A stretch of 64,000 bases of DNA from Craterostigma plantagineum (Eukaryota; Streptophyta; Magnoliopsida; Lamiales; Linderniaceae): positions 372,001-436,000 of the forward strand of contig JAPQWV010000407.1 in NCBI GenBank assembly GCA_027422505.1. Direction: 5' to 3'. The notes under the pieces were generated by a model. That model was not told the DNA's origin, searched no databases, and saw only the letters and a program-made list of their open reading frames with translations. The translations under genes were made by a program, and so were the position numbers. Below, piece by piece: positions 1 to 11,402 of the stretch (position 1 is its first letter; the number at the start of each line of letters is the position of its first letter).

Positions 1-552
1 AATCGGATATATCTCTCAGTGTCAGATGCAGTTGATGCTTCACTTCATCTCAGGATGAGTGCTCTTCATAATTGCTAGAGACTTATAATAATCTTTAGCG
101 AGATGATATATTTTATGTGTGCGATAATTATGCATGATGTTTGGTGCTATGTATAATATAATATATCATGCATGCATATGTACGTGTGCATGGTATGTGT
201 GTAAGTTTGTACTCGATCAATCAATAATGTGTATAAAGGACTCTTTGTGTGCTCTAATACAACGTTTGCCTTTAATCATTTTTCAGTGAATTTTGGTCTT
301 CATGTTGATCATTGAGAAGGAAAAAAAAGAAAAACTGAATTGAGATCAACTTGAAAACAGAATAACAGCACAGGTATTATAAAGTGCTGAAGTTCATATC
401 ACACAATATATATGTACATATATATACAAACTACATCCCTCATACGTATATAACTAATTGACACCATGATCATCGCCGATAGACAAAAATCTAATCATAT
501 CTTGTTATCTACTATATATATATATATATATATATATATGTTCTAAGTTATG
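1..552. other. AT-rich intergenic DNA with a (TA)n microsatellite
   Basis: No gene seen. This is the 3' flank of the TGA gene on the minus strand. A (TA)n run lies at about 513-539. Confidence 0.6.
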
Positions 553-2449
553 TCAACGGTGTCGAGGACGAGCATTCCACAGTGAGCTGAGCGAACGAAG
601 ACATCGAAAATGCTCTCCGAAAGCAACCAAAGCCATGGCAGCTTGTCGGGTCGTTAAGATTCGAGACATTTGGTGAAGCGTTTGCTCTCGAAGATGATCG
701 GCCTATCATTTAATCCTAAATTTTAAACAACTTTTCGTCGAATTTCACAGCATTTAGGGACAACCCCTATTTTTATTTTATATATTTACCTGGTGTAAGA
801 AGCCTTCGAGGGATTCCAACTTCTCCAACGCCGACGCGGTTTGAGCTGCAAAGCTGTTATTGCCATTGTTCGAAAGTGCGAGAAACAGCAAGCTCTGACA
901 CAACGTCTGCTGAAGCTTATCCATGCCTTGCAATAGAGCATCCTCGGCTTGCATGCAAGAATGCCTTAGGTTACCAATCTTCCCTATCTGTTGCTCGCTC
1001 AACGGATCCATTTGCTGCATTACAACCTGACGAATTCGATCGATAAATAATATCGCTAGAAATCAAGAAATAATTGCATCTGCTGAGTGATCAGCGATCG
1101 AACTGAACTACTACGGTTTTAAGGGTTAGAGTCGCACTATCCAGACATAGCTTTTGGCACAGCAGTAAGCGCTTGATACTAAAAACCCTAATACCATACT
1201 GATAGGAATGGAATTGAGAAATTTATTCGCATGCGTACGTTTATGAGCTCCGAGGGGCGAAACCCTCCGATCCATAGGAAGAAGCGCTCGACGGGCGTCC
1301 TCCACATGCCAGAAACGAGGTAGAAGGCGTCGGCCTTAGCTGCGACTTTCTTGAGTTGGAAGAGATAGCAGTAATGGCTCAATGCGCTTTCGACCATAGG
1401 TCGAAGCTCGGCGTCTCCTATCATGGGGTTACGAAGAACGCCTCTCAGCTCCGCGATTTTACGCTCTTGCGCGCCGATCCATTGCGCGTATTCCATCTCG
1501 AATTCTGAAATTCCTGGATTTTTTAACTGCTAATTATGAATCCATTTCTTGGAATTATGCAGCTTTATGGAAAGTTAATTGAAAGATTAGTTTTGGGGTT
1601 ATATATAAAAGTAAAGTGAAAATAAAGTACCTGAGTTTACAGTGCTACTCGTGATTAAAGGAATGTTAGCTGGAGCACCAGGGATAAGCATTCCCTGTAA
1701 TAATTAAGAAATTGATCTCAACATTATTTCTTCTGACCACTTTTTATTATTGCAAAGGAAAAATATATATATAAAAAGAAGTCTTTATTACATGCCGTCT
1801 AGCTCTCTCCAGTTCTAACTCCAACTGTGCCAGTTTCAAACGGCTAGTTTCAAGCTGTTGAACATAAGCCTATACCATGACCACATCAAACACATAAGCA
1901 TCCATATCATGAATAAGTTAAAATAAAATTCATTAAAAAAAGTTCGTTGGTGTATACCTTCTTCCTCAGCCTGCTTTTCTTAGCTGCTTCACGATTTTGT
2001 GCCAATCGCCTTTGTATCTGTTACACATATTAATAAATGAGTAAATAAGTGATAGGGATCAGAAATTGGTGAACACTTTGGCTGACTCATGAACAAGCCA
2101 ACTAAATTGTTAACCTTTTCTGATATACTCCTTGAAGCTCGACTATCTTCACCGTTTTCAGTCGACTTATCAGATGAATAATCACCCTGATAATAGAGAC
2201 AAACATCGTTGAAAAAAGTATATAATCAACAATATGAAGTCTATATGTACATATGTACGTATACATGAATATATTTACCTTGTCATCTAACTTGGTGCCA
2301 TTTTCATGAATCAATGAAACATTTGTTCCATGGCTAACATGTTCATGATGATCAAAGGCATCGTCTTCCCACATGTTATTAATATGTGGGAAAGATTCGT
2401 ATATTCCAATCCTACTCGGTGGGGCGAATTGTGCAGTCGGCGCCGTCAT
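553..2449 (-). CDS. TGA1-like: TGA1/TGA4-like bZIP transcription factor
   Basis: Eight exons: 2279-2449, 2115-2186, 1958-2017, 1792-1869, 1631-1694, 1239-1513, 790-1026, 553-702. They sum to 1107 nt, giving 368 aa, the size I recall for Arabidopsis TGA1. The N-terminus MTAPTAQFAPPSRIGIYES is typical of clade I TGA factors and fixes the start; an upstream in-frame ATG at 2545 looks like 5' UTR. The basic region RRLAQNREAAKKSRLRKK spans exon 3 and the leucine zipper follows in exon 4. The DOG1 domain fills exons 6-8 and ends SSLWNARPRHR. TGA factors bind TGACG (as-1) elements and recruit NPR1-type co-regulators in salicylate-dependent defence. Of the redox cysteine pair known in TGA1 (Cys260/Cys266), the first is Gly258 here and the second is kept as Cys264. 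Confidence 0.95.
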
Positions 2450-4591
2450 ATCGAGGGGAAAAAAAAGAAGAGGAACAAAAGAAATCTGTAATGGAGATTT
2501 TCTTTGATTGCAAAAACTTGAGCTTTTGTTTTCTGAGCTGATCAATTGATGTAATGAAAGTGAAAAGAATTCATCTTAAGAACAAAATGATCGTAGATAA
2601 AAAAGGCAAAACTGATTGGATAAAGGCAAGCCACTTGATAGGAATTTATGTTTTTACTTTAAACAAAAGCTGCTTTAAGAGGGGTAAAGCTTTCCCCATC
2701 ACAAGCAAGCAACTCACTTATATTTATAACGTCGAGTATACAGATTGTTAGCTTGACATGCATTTGCAATAAATTAGTAAGAAAGAAAAAAAAGAGAAAG
2801 GAAGACAATGGGATAAATAATGAAATCCTGACAGGAACATTTTACTTTATTATCAAAGAGACTACGACAGAGACGTAGACCGTTTAGATATAAAATATCA
2901 ATCACTAAGCAAAGCACCTGATTTGTTTTTAGAGTTTTTTCTAAGGGTCGAATATTATGATTTTAGAATTAATTAAATAATTAACAAGTTTGAGTGACAA
3001 TTTTGATTAGGTTCTCCCACCCAAGCTTTAAGGAGTTGCTTATCAGAGGCTGACAACTCATAACAGATGGACCAATGGAACCTACAACCTGTAAAAGGAA
3101 ACTTTGAATGTCATATCTTAGCAGTGATTCAAAATGTTCTACTAAATTTAGTTCTTAATTGATTTAATTGTGGATATAATTTAAGAAAAAAAGTTTTAAT
3201 TTTTCGGAAAATAAAAAATGTAACATATATCCTTGGTCTGCTGTTGGTGGCATATTGATTGAATTGAGCGTCAAGAACAGAAACACTATTCTAAATACAG
3301 AAAATTGATTATCTTTGGAGATAGAAGTATAGTCTATATTAATAAAACAGCTTCTAATGCATTTAATTATGATATACTTCGGCTTTTTCTTAGTCGATAT
3401 ATTATCGGGAAAAGGGATCGGATTCGATAGTCTTTTACTACTTAATATTGAAATCAAGATTTTAGATTGAGCAACCCATCAGCACATGATTTATAGTCTT
3501 TTTTAAAATCAAGCCATCAAGGATTTAATTATGATTCAATCAAGACGTAGATTGAGCATTTTACTAGTAAATGATTTATAATTATTATGTAAAAAAAGTT
3601 GGTCCTCGAGAGGCCTTGGAATCAACCTGAAAAATCATTTCATTTGTTTTTTTTTCTTTTAAATATAATATTAAAAAATGTTTCTTATTGCATATAATAT
3701 TTCATTATTTTAGTGGAAACCCCTTTTTACAGAATTATTATGCATCTTTCAAATCATGGAAAAGCCATTAATATAGAAGGTTTGGCCCTCTCTTTATAGC
3801 TTAACCAAGTCATCCACGACTTTTTGAAAAGCAAACTATCAATCTCACGTAATAAAATTAATATCGGCCGCGACAAGTGTGCGATGGTAGCAACTCCCAT
3901 ACATATAATAATAGGCAGAATTATTAAGAAAGGAATCTAATTTAAGAATCAAATTGAATCTTGTACTGAATATACCTTTGTCGCTTTCAATTAGAATAAT
4001 TAACCAAACGACAATATTTTATTATTTTTTCATATAGGTTTCATTTTTCGATTATCATGAGAAATGAAATTGCTTGCATTAAACAGCTATAGTATATCAA
4101 CTGATCAGATAATATAATATTTGTTTATATTATGTACTCAAATTTTATTATTTAGCACTTGATATAAATTCTTGAGCACCTCTTACAAGCAACGAAGAAT
4201 CAACAACAAAAGGAAGAACACTCTTCCTCATCGGATGAGCACAACATGGGATAAAGAAAGGGAAGAAAACAAAACATGCTGAGGCTGAAAAGTATTAACC
4301 TTTAATCTTCATGGGTCCATATTATTACAATATATATAAATTATATAGTGGGTACTGGGTAGCTTTCTGTAACAATTTCATTCAGGTTTCATCGCATCAT
4401 ATTTTATCGACCTAATTATTTCACTTAATATCGACACTCATATATAATTTGTCGACTATTAATATAGTATATGTTGTCTAATATTTTAAGCTTCTTTCAA
4501 CATAATATCTCCCTGCTTGTAATACGATTATATTTTCCGAATCAGAAACAAACTAAAATTTCAAAACAACATTACAATCCAAACGCCACAC
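2450..4591. other. AT-rich intergenic region
   Basis: It holds the TGA promoter and the 3' flank of the laccase. I see no convincing gene. A minus-strand stretch at about 3000-3095 is preceded by an acceptor-like TTTTACAG and stays open for about 34 codons, but I could not connect it to anything. Confidence 0.5.
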
Positions 4592-7162
4592 TTAACAGCG
4601 TGGGAAATCTTGAGGTGGAGGTAACATTCTTTCATCAGCCCTTCTCCCATTGTTAGTAATAAAAACCATTTCCATACCCCAAGTGATATGCCTTTCGAAA
4701 TGACAATGCATCAACCAAACACCTATTATACCACATTAAACCCCGAAAAAAAAATTAAATCTTGATTAGAAAAACAATAATAGTATAACGAAAATATTTC
4801 AAAAAAAAATAAAAAATTACCCGGGTTATTCGCCCTGAACCGAACCGCGGTCCAACCGCTCCTCGGAACCGCGATAGTATTCGCCAGCGGAGGATCGACG
4901 AGGTTATACCCCGACGTATCCCTACGCTTGTCATAATTCCCGATCCCCGAGCCGATCACGTAGAAGCTATGCCCATGCAGGTGAATGGGATGGTCAATCC
5001 CGGCCACCGCGTTGGTCCCCTGAAAGACCACCTCGACAACGTCCCCGAACCTCAACTCCCTAACCTCGGTCCCGTTCGACGGGACCCACAAATCCCGAGG
5101 GACAACGTCGGCCGTGTAGTTGAACCTGAGCGGCGGCCGACGTGGAAAGTCGTCCCCGTACACGTTCTTTATCCCGTCGTAATACGCTTGTAGGATCGAA
5201 ACCCTAGGCGGGGCTCGGAAGGTTATGTTGTTCACGCTTGCCAGCAGCCTCTGGCCGAACGGGCCCGCGCAGGTGTCGTTGGCGCACGGGCGCGTGTTGA
5301 CCGAGAGCGTGAAGAAGAGAGTCGTGTCGACCTTCAAAGGCACGTCCGGAGTGTGTTCCTTGTAAGCCAGGAATTTGAGACGCCTGAGTTTTAAGAATGA
5401 GAGCCCCAAATAACTCACGTGTGTCCCCACATCGGTTAAATTAGAAGAAACTCACTAGCTTAAAGTTGATGGACTATTCAACCTATTACCAATTGGTTTT
5501 AGGAAGAAACATCAAACTTATATAGGCCTACGGCATAGGCCCGATAAGGCCCAGTTAACAAATTTCACACCTGGTGAAGTTGTTTGAAGCAGACGTGTCG
5601 TTGAAATCCGGGAAGGAAGGGATCGCCGGAGCTGGGCCGGCGGCAGCGCCTGAGTACTGGAGGAGGGCGGTGGTGGTGGTGTTGTCGTAGGTGCCGGCGG
5701 AGTTGTAAGCCCTGGCGGCCATGTAGTAGCGATTGGGCGGCTGGTCGGCCTTTAATAGGAGGTCGATTGTCTGGCCAGGAGAAATGGCCACGTAGTCGGT
5801 CTCGAACGGCTTGACGTACGAGCCGTCCGAGCCGACGACGGTTACCGAGTGGCTCGCGAATCGGACGAACATTATGTTGTTCATCACTGCGTTGACCATG
5901 CGGAGGAGGTACCTCTTTCCTTGGTCAACCGTCAGCTTGTACGTGTCTGCATGCATGGGAGGCAATATAAAGGGGGTTTGACTTCTTTGATTGATTGGTT
6001 GATTAATTAGTGCGAGGATAAGTTAAAGTTACGCAAAGCTATAATGAAAAATCATGGACTAGTTAGAGACTAATTAATACCAAGGTGAAAAGTTCGCAAC
6101 AAATGACATGAACATGCATAGTTATTAAAAGACTTCTTTCTTTTCTTTTTTCCATTCCGAAATGAATGTATGACTTTGCTGTGGATTTAACATATAGTTG
6201 GTCATAGTATTATTGCATTTAACTAATAACTAAAAATGAGGTTAATCAATAAAAAAGCAAAAACCTTGTCTTGAGCATGGATACAAGTCACCAGGCTGGC
6301 CATTGATAAGGAAGGCATCAGAAACATTAGGGTCTCCTCCGTTTTGAAGAAACTCAGTCAACACATCTTGTATGTTACTTTTCCACCATTCACCTATGCA
6401 TAGTTTTAATAATAATAGTTACTTATTCATCACAAAGATTGCTAGATAAATAATTATGTAATGCTAAATTATACTCCACCTAATATGATAGGGACTTCTT
6501 TGTCAGGCTTAGGAAAAGGATAGTCGTTCTTTATCCTGGGCTGAACAACCAAAGCGCCGTGAACGGTGGCCCTCGACCAATCGCTGTGCGCATGCCACCA
6601 AAGCGTTCCAATCTCATCGGAGAGAACTATCTTCTGATTGAACACCTGTCCGGGTCGGATCGGGCATTGGGTTATGTATTCGGGCCCATCTGACCATGGA
6701 TACCTTAGCTGCTTCACTCCATGCCTGTGTGTATATATATATATGAGGAGGAAAACCCTAGTTGATGATAAGCAAGTTAAATGATGATTATATATCGTAA
6801 ACTGTTATTACCAGTGAATGGTTATGTTTTCTCTTGCTCTGTTAGTGACATTGATGAAGATTGTGTCTCCCTCGAAGACATACACCGTTGGTCCTGGAAA
6901 TTGCCCGTTTACTGTTAGTATGCTTTTGTTACTGCATAGTCTAGTGAATGGCGTATCAGTCACCTGTAAAGAAACTGAACATAATTAGCTACGCATGCAA
7001 TGAAGAGCACATGAATCTAGTACTTGGAAGAACAGAACTTACGACAAAGTTCTGGTATTGGTTCGTGGCATGATTGGGACGAGGAAAAGAAGCTATAACG
7101 AAGCACAGGATAATCAAATGTGTGTATATGTTTTCCTTCATGATCGCCATTTTCAGTTCCAT
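4592..7162 (-). CDS. LAC: Laccase (multicopper oxidase), Met-axial type
   Basis: Seven exons: 7043-7162, 6812-6963, 6480-6724, 6265-6393, 5571-5946, 4821-5383, 4592-4722. They sum to 1716 nt, giving 571 aa. A signal peptide at about 1-32 implies secretion to the cell wall. All four copper motifs are present: HWHG split across exons 2/3, [31 protein letters not shown], and [12 protein letters not shown] at the C-terminus with Cys535, His540 and Met545. Laccases oxidise monolignols or other phenolics with reduction of O2 to water. Met at the Cys+10 axial position of the type-1 copper and the HCHFERH motif match the LAC7/LAC14/LAC15-type branch as I remember it, rather than the classic lignin laccases with Leu. 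Intron 5384-5570 contains a relic resembling the TRIM LTR at 16.5 kb. The start is the most upstream ATG; in-frame ATGs at 7150 and 7141 are alternatives. Confidence 0.95.
5418..5510. repeat. Diverged LTR-like relic in a laccase intron
   Basis: The intron sequence shares CCCACATCGG (about 5426-5435) and ACCAATTGGTTTTAGG (5488-5503) with the 117-bp LTRs at 16470-16814, in the same order and similar spacing. I read it as a degraded solo LTR of a related TRIM family. It lies wholly inside the intron. Confidence 0.55.
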
Positions 7163-8515
7163 GTGAGTTCTTTGAAAGCCTCTTATTTATAGGGTGATTT
7201 AAATTAATTAGCGAGAGAGGGGCAAGAAAACTGTGTTTGATTTGGTCTTTGATTCACATTGGTTATAGATAATACAGATGTATTCGAATTAAATGCACCA
7301 AACCAATCGACAAGTAATCTTACTTTCAGATTCTTATGCATTTATTCAACTTTTTTTTTTTTCCTTTTTTCTCTCAAAGGTGATTGGAAAAGAGAGACAT
7401 GAAAAGGACTGCTGCTGTAGAAACGTGGATGATTATAATGTCGATATATAATTGAGGATTAATACTAATTATTTGCTCTAATTGCTTGCACGTTTCGAGT
7501 TAGTCTTATGTTGTATTCACTTGTCTTCTTATTTGTTTTGGAGCGGCAATCAAATATTACACGCTGCTTTACGTTGTAATAATGCATTGTGTTACTAATA
7601 TTTAATCATTTGATGATAACGTATGACTAAATTTAGTTTCTTTTATAAATTCAATAGTGTTTGGTGGAGTCGATATACTTGTCAATCTTCGGCTGAACTT
7701 CTGCTTGCGGATCCTATCTTGATTCTTGTTATTGCATATGTTTAAATAAAAGATGATAAAAAGACAGTATTTGTATCCAATATTGGTCAATATAACGTAT
7801 CAATTAAATGTGTTTTGCTGTTGTGATTTCTTTCCCCTTATTAAATTTTGTTATCAGATACTATTTCATTATTGATGTTGTGTCCTTTTCTCTTTTTCTC
7901 CTTCCGCATAATTAATGAAGTCAACATGGTGCATCCATACGATACCAAAGGAAATGGTGCTAATTTTATCCAATTTTCGATTGTCTTTTTTTTTCCCCTT
8001 TTCTTTGCTTCTCTATTTAATTACTATTTACGTAAGTGTCGACGACAGCATCATGTTGACCGTAAAATGAAAGAATATATATAATACTGTATATATTTCG
8101 ATTATGTGAGTGTATACCATTTAACGAATTAAATTTGATTTGCCAACTCGTGACATGACGAGCGAAATGATTGGAATAGTTTGGTCGTCCAAATATTATT
8201 GACTTAATATAATCTAATTAATCGCTGGACTGGAAAAACACACAATAAGAAATTGAGATCTGAGATACGGTCATGAACTTATTACGTGCTTTATATACAA
8301 AGTCAACAGTAATAGTACATCGGGGGATAAGTCGATATTTAATTATGATGGTCGAGGTTTCGTTAAAACCCTTTTCTCAAAGTATCATCTTATCTATCGT
8401 AAAAAAATATATTCTTAGTCTGACAATAGTTTCTATTACATGATGTCAAATTATTCTTTTAATAAAAGCGTCTCAACAGATTCTCCCAGGATTTAAAAAA
8501 CTAGCTTACTTACAT
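7163..8515. other. Laccase promoter and intergenic DNA
   Basis: AT-rich, with no gene seen. Short open frames at 7602-7790 (minus) and 7848-8084 (plus) have low-complexity compositions and no family resemblance. Confidence 0.5.
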
Positions 8516-8518
8516 TAA

Positions 8519-9337
8519 GGGGTCGTTTGATACATATGTATGCCTATGTAATAGACGTGTATGACGAAATTACACAGCGTTTGTTATGCGTGTAAAGCCA
8601 TACCAGGGTTGTATGGCTAAACAAGTCCACTACACAAAATCATGTCATCAGCCTGGTGTAGGAAAACCCATCTCCAACATGGGTATGTTAATACATGGGT
8701 TCTTAGTGCCGAATTTGCCCATCTCCATCCCCAACAACATCGCCATCTGAAAATAAAATTCAAAGTCCTGCACCAGCGCCTTGTGGTCAGAAGAATCTCC
8801 CCAAGAATTGAGAATCCCAGATGCTTCAATTACAGTTTGGATCGGAGTTCGCAGGAGCCGTAGGTTGGAGAACTGTAGGGTTCTTGAGCTTTGACCGACA
8901 ACGGTTCTAGTCAACGGCGACGAGGGTTGTAAAATTGGCGAATCGGAGCTCGGCGCCTCCATGGAAGCTGACTGAAGAGAAAGTTCGAGGTTTCTGGTGG
9001 CAAAATTACAGATTTACTCATTAGGACGATGAAGACGTGGATTTTGTAAAGAAAAGAAAGGAAAAAATAAAGAAAAAGAAGTCAGATCAACGAGCATATG
9101 CTATATGATTTATTTATAAAGCTTTATTTAATAAAGGACAAAACTGTAATTTAAATATATTTAACAGATTTCATACACACATCAAACCCATCTATCAAAC
9201 ACAATTTATATCATTACACAAATAATTAATACACACATATCAAACAAGTTAAAATACAACATCAACAAAGTCCTTGTATAACCATACACAAATAACTTAC
9301 ACCCATGTAATCACATACACATCTATCAAACGAGCCC
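8519..9337. mobile_element. Non-autonomous TIR element with TAA target duplication (PIF/Harbinger or Tourist-like)
   Basis: The left end reads GGGGTCGTTTGATA and the right end, reverse-complemented, reads GGGCTCGTTTGATA; similarity extends imperfectly to about 24 bp. Both ends are flanked by TAA (8516-8518 and 9338-9340). A 3-bp TAA/TTA duplication is characteristic of PIF/Harbinger elements. The 819-bp interior has no transposase. It carries an open frame on the minus strand (8648-8962, about 104 codons) that I do not recognise. The termini differ from those of the Harbinger element at 38.9 kb, so that copy is not its obvious source. Confidence 0.8.
8648..8962 (-). pseudogene. Unrecognised open frame inside the TIR element, possible captured gene fragment
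   Basis: It begins MEAPSSDSPILQPSSPLTRT and has coding-like composition, but no domain is recognisable. An acceptor-like ATTTTCAG lies inside it near 8744. Since it sits wholly within the element, it may be captured host sequence, or chance. Confidence 0.3.
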
Positions 9338-9340
9338 TAA

Positions 9341-10062
9341 GAAATCGACAAAGGATTATGTAAAGCTGCGTTTTATTGAAGTGTCGCATTCACAATTTTA
9401 TTCATTCCTATAAAATTTGAAATGGAGTCCCTTGATGAAGTCTATTGAACTTGGCGTTGACTTTCTTGAAGTTCTATATTGTAACAAAATAAATGTGAGT
9501 GATACATGGAAATTTGCTCAATGATGTTTTCGATACTGGTGGATTTTTTTCCGAGAAGTGGTATTTCCTAATAACTAAATTCATTATTAAAATAGTAAAT
9601 TCATCTGGGAAAAAAATATGCCACCGTAGCCATTTTTGGACCGAAAAATGCAGATCATTCACCGACAGGTGTACTTATGAGTTGTCTTACGAAGAAAAAA
9701 AAATAATTAATTAGTTAACACAGATAGGATATATTCGTCTGAAAACAAAAGTACAAATATAAAATATAAGCATATAAATACAAAATAGGAACATATGATT
9801 ATAGTACTATTATTAAACAAACCCAATCACGATATGAAATCCTTGCATTATTCAGATAATTACCAAGAAGCAGACAATGATGGTATGCTTCAGACTCAGA
9901 GAAATCGCCAAGGCATTCATATAGATTTTTATTAATCAATATTCAATAACAAAACGTTTAAACAAAGATCCACAAAAGAAAAACAAAGAGTGCGATAGTC
10001 TGAAGTATAGAACTTCTAAAAGCATATCGTATCGTATCTCAAATGGGAAATTTACTTTTGCA
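9341..10062. other. Intergenic DNA
   Basis: AT-rich; nothing recognisable. It includes the 3' flank of the minus-strand PROPEP gene. Confidence 0.5.
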
Positions 10063-10350
10063 TTAATTAGTCTGCGGCCCTCTTCCTCCACCAACGACCG
10101 GCGTCGGCGGCCTTCTTCCCACCCTAGCCATGGCCGGCGCCGGTGGATCTACCGGCGGAGGGTCGTCGCCGCCTCGTTGAGCGCCACCACTTGAGTCATC
10201 GTCTCCATCATCACCATTAACTGTAGGAGAAGATTCTATACCCAAACATTTGAGCAAAGACCTCACCAAGTTGCATGGAGAGTTCATCAAACGGAGGAGA
10301 AAGGGCTGCGCCGGCGACGTCGCCGGCGACGGCGGCGATGATTCTGACAT
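10063..10350 (-). CDS. PROPEP: Candidate plant elicitor peptide precursor (PROPEP)
   Basis: A single-exon ORF of 95 aa, close to the 92 aa of Arabidopsis PROPEP1. The layout fits PROPEPs: a short N-terminus, an amphipathic hydrophobic/basic segment (PFLLRLMNSPCNLVRSLLKC, about residues 16-35), an acidic linker (GDDGDDDSSGG), and a basic Gly/Pro-rich end reading RPPTPVVGGGRGPQTN. The last 23 residues line up without gaps with the tomato Pep as I remember it, including the conserved Gly residues and terminal Asn. Pep peptides are released from the precursor on wounding and sensed by PEPR receptor kinases to amplify immunity. There is no signal peptide, as expected. A W-box (TTGACC, 10499-10504) lies about 150 bp upstream of the ATG. 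Identification rests on the C-terminal motif and architecture; it could still be an unrelated small basic protein. Confidence 0.8.
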   Translation of the reverse strand: MSESSPPSPATSPAQPFLLRLMNSPCNLVRSLLKCLGIESSPTVNGDDGDDDSSGGAQRGGDDPPPVDPPAPAMARVGRRPPTPVVGGGRGPQTN

Positions 10351-10498
10351 GTTATTAATGCTGGAGAGGGGAAGGGTTTTTTGCAGTGTTGCTTTAAATG
10401 AATGAATAAGAGTCCATCTTATAATAGTGAGAAATATTATTTGATCTTTATCTTATGTCAATGAATGAAGTGAATAACGACAGTGCACATGACTGCTA

Positions 10499-10504
10499 TT
10501 GACC
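10499..10504 (+). promoter_or_regulatory. W-box upstream of the PROPEP gene
   Basis: TTGACC, the WRKY-binding core, about 150 bp upstream of the minus-strand ATG at 10350. W-boxes are common in wound- and pathogen-induced promoters; function here is inferred. Confidence 0.4.
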
Positions 10505-11402
10505 AAAATGCCCTTCCTAGATCTCTCTTACTTCTCGCTGAGAACGTGCTGCTGTGCTCTACGTGAGGATAGTATCGTAGTTTCCCATGCATGGAAGTGT
10601 ATTTGTAATTGTTTACTACCATGGTTAGGGAGACAACTAACTACCTGCCCCGATATTAAATTAGGGTTATGTCAGATCACAAATATTAAATTTTGTTTAT
10701 TACGATTTGGCTTATTTATTTTATTTTTATTATTTATCTTTGTCGTGTATCTTTCTCGTATCATGATGTAACTTGCTACACTCTTGATTATTTGAATACG
10801 AATATAATACTCCAACTAAGATTTCTGGTGTTAATTAACGTTTAGTATTAATGTAAATATTTGGTTAGGTTAGTCCAGTTGTTTATGACTCCTATAGATC
10901 AAATATTACAAACTTAAATTCGATTTTTTTATTCAACTAACCAGGAATTTATAAAATAATATACCCGATTTTAAATCAATATTCGATTTTGAAAGCATTC
11001 GCTTGAAACTTATTTACAGGATTTCTAAGAAATTAATCAGTTTGTTTTCCACTATATTGAAAAATAACTTTTTATTTAAATAAAAACGATAATTCTATCG
11101 GTGTCGGTATACTAAATCAATTCTCTGATTATACAGTGTAGATCCCTAGATATCAAGTGTTTCGTCTTTCAAGGGTGATTGACTAAATGTGTAAATATAT
11201 CTTGATCTTCAAATTTATTATATCTCTACCAAATTAAAACTCAATGATTTATGTTGTCTATTACTAGTATCCACCATTCATCATTTTCGGTCGATTCAAC
11301 TACAATATATACACCAACAAAGACCCCTTCCATTCCTCAAAAAAAAAAAAAAAAAAACTTCTAATTCTTCTTCTTCTCCTTAGCAAAATAAAAATAAAAA
11401 AA
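10505..11402. other. Intergenic DNA between divergent PROPEP and LBD genes
   Basis: Shared upstream region of two divergently transcribed genes. A poly(A) tract lies just before the LBD 5' leader (about 11341-11357). No other gene seen. Confidence 0.5.

Noticed and set aside
2554..2751. Plus-strand 65-codon frame upstream of the TGA gene
   Set aside because: It lies in the TGA 5' leader/promoter with no recognisable motif.
3000..3095. Exon-like segment after TTTTACAG on the minus strand
   Set aside because: Only about 34 open codons, no partner exons and no recognised homology.
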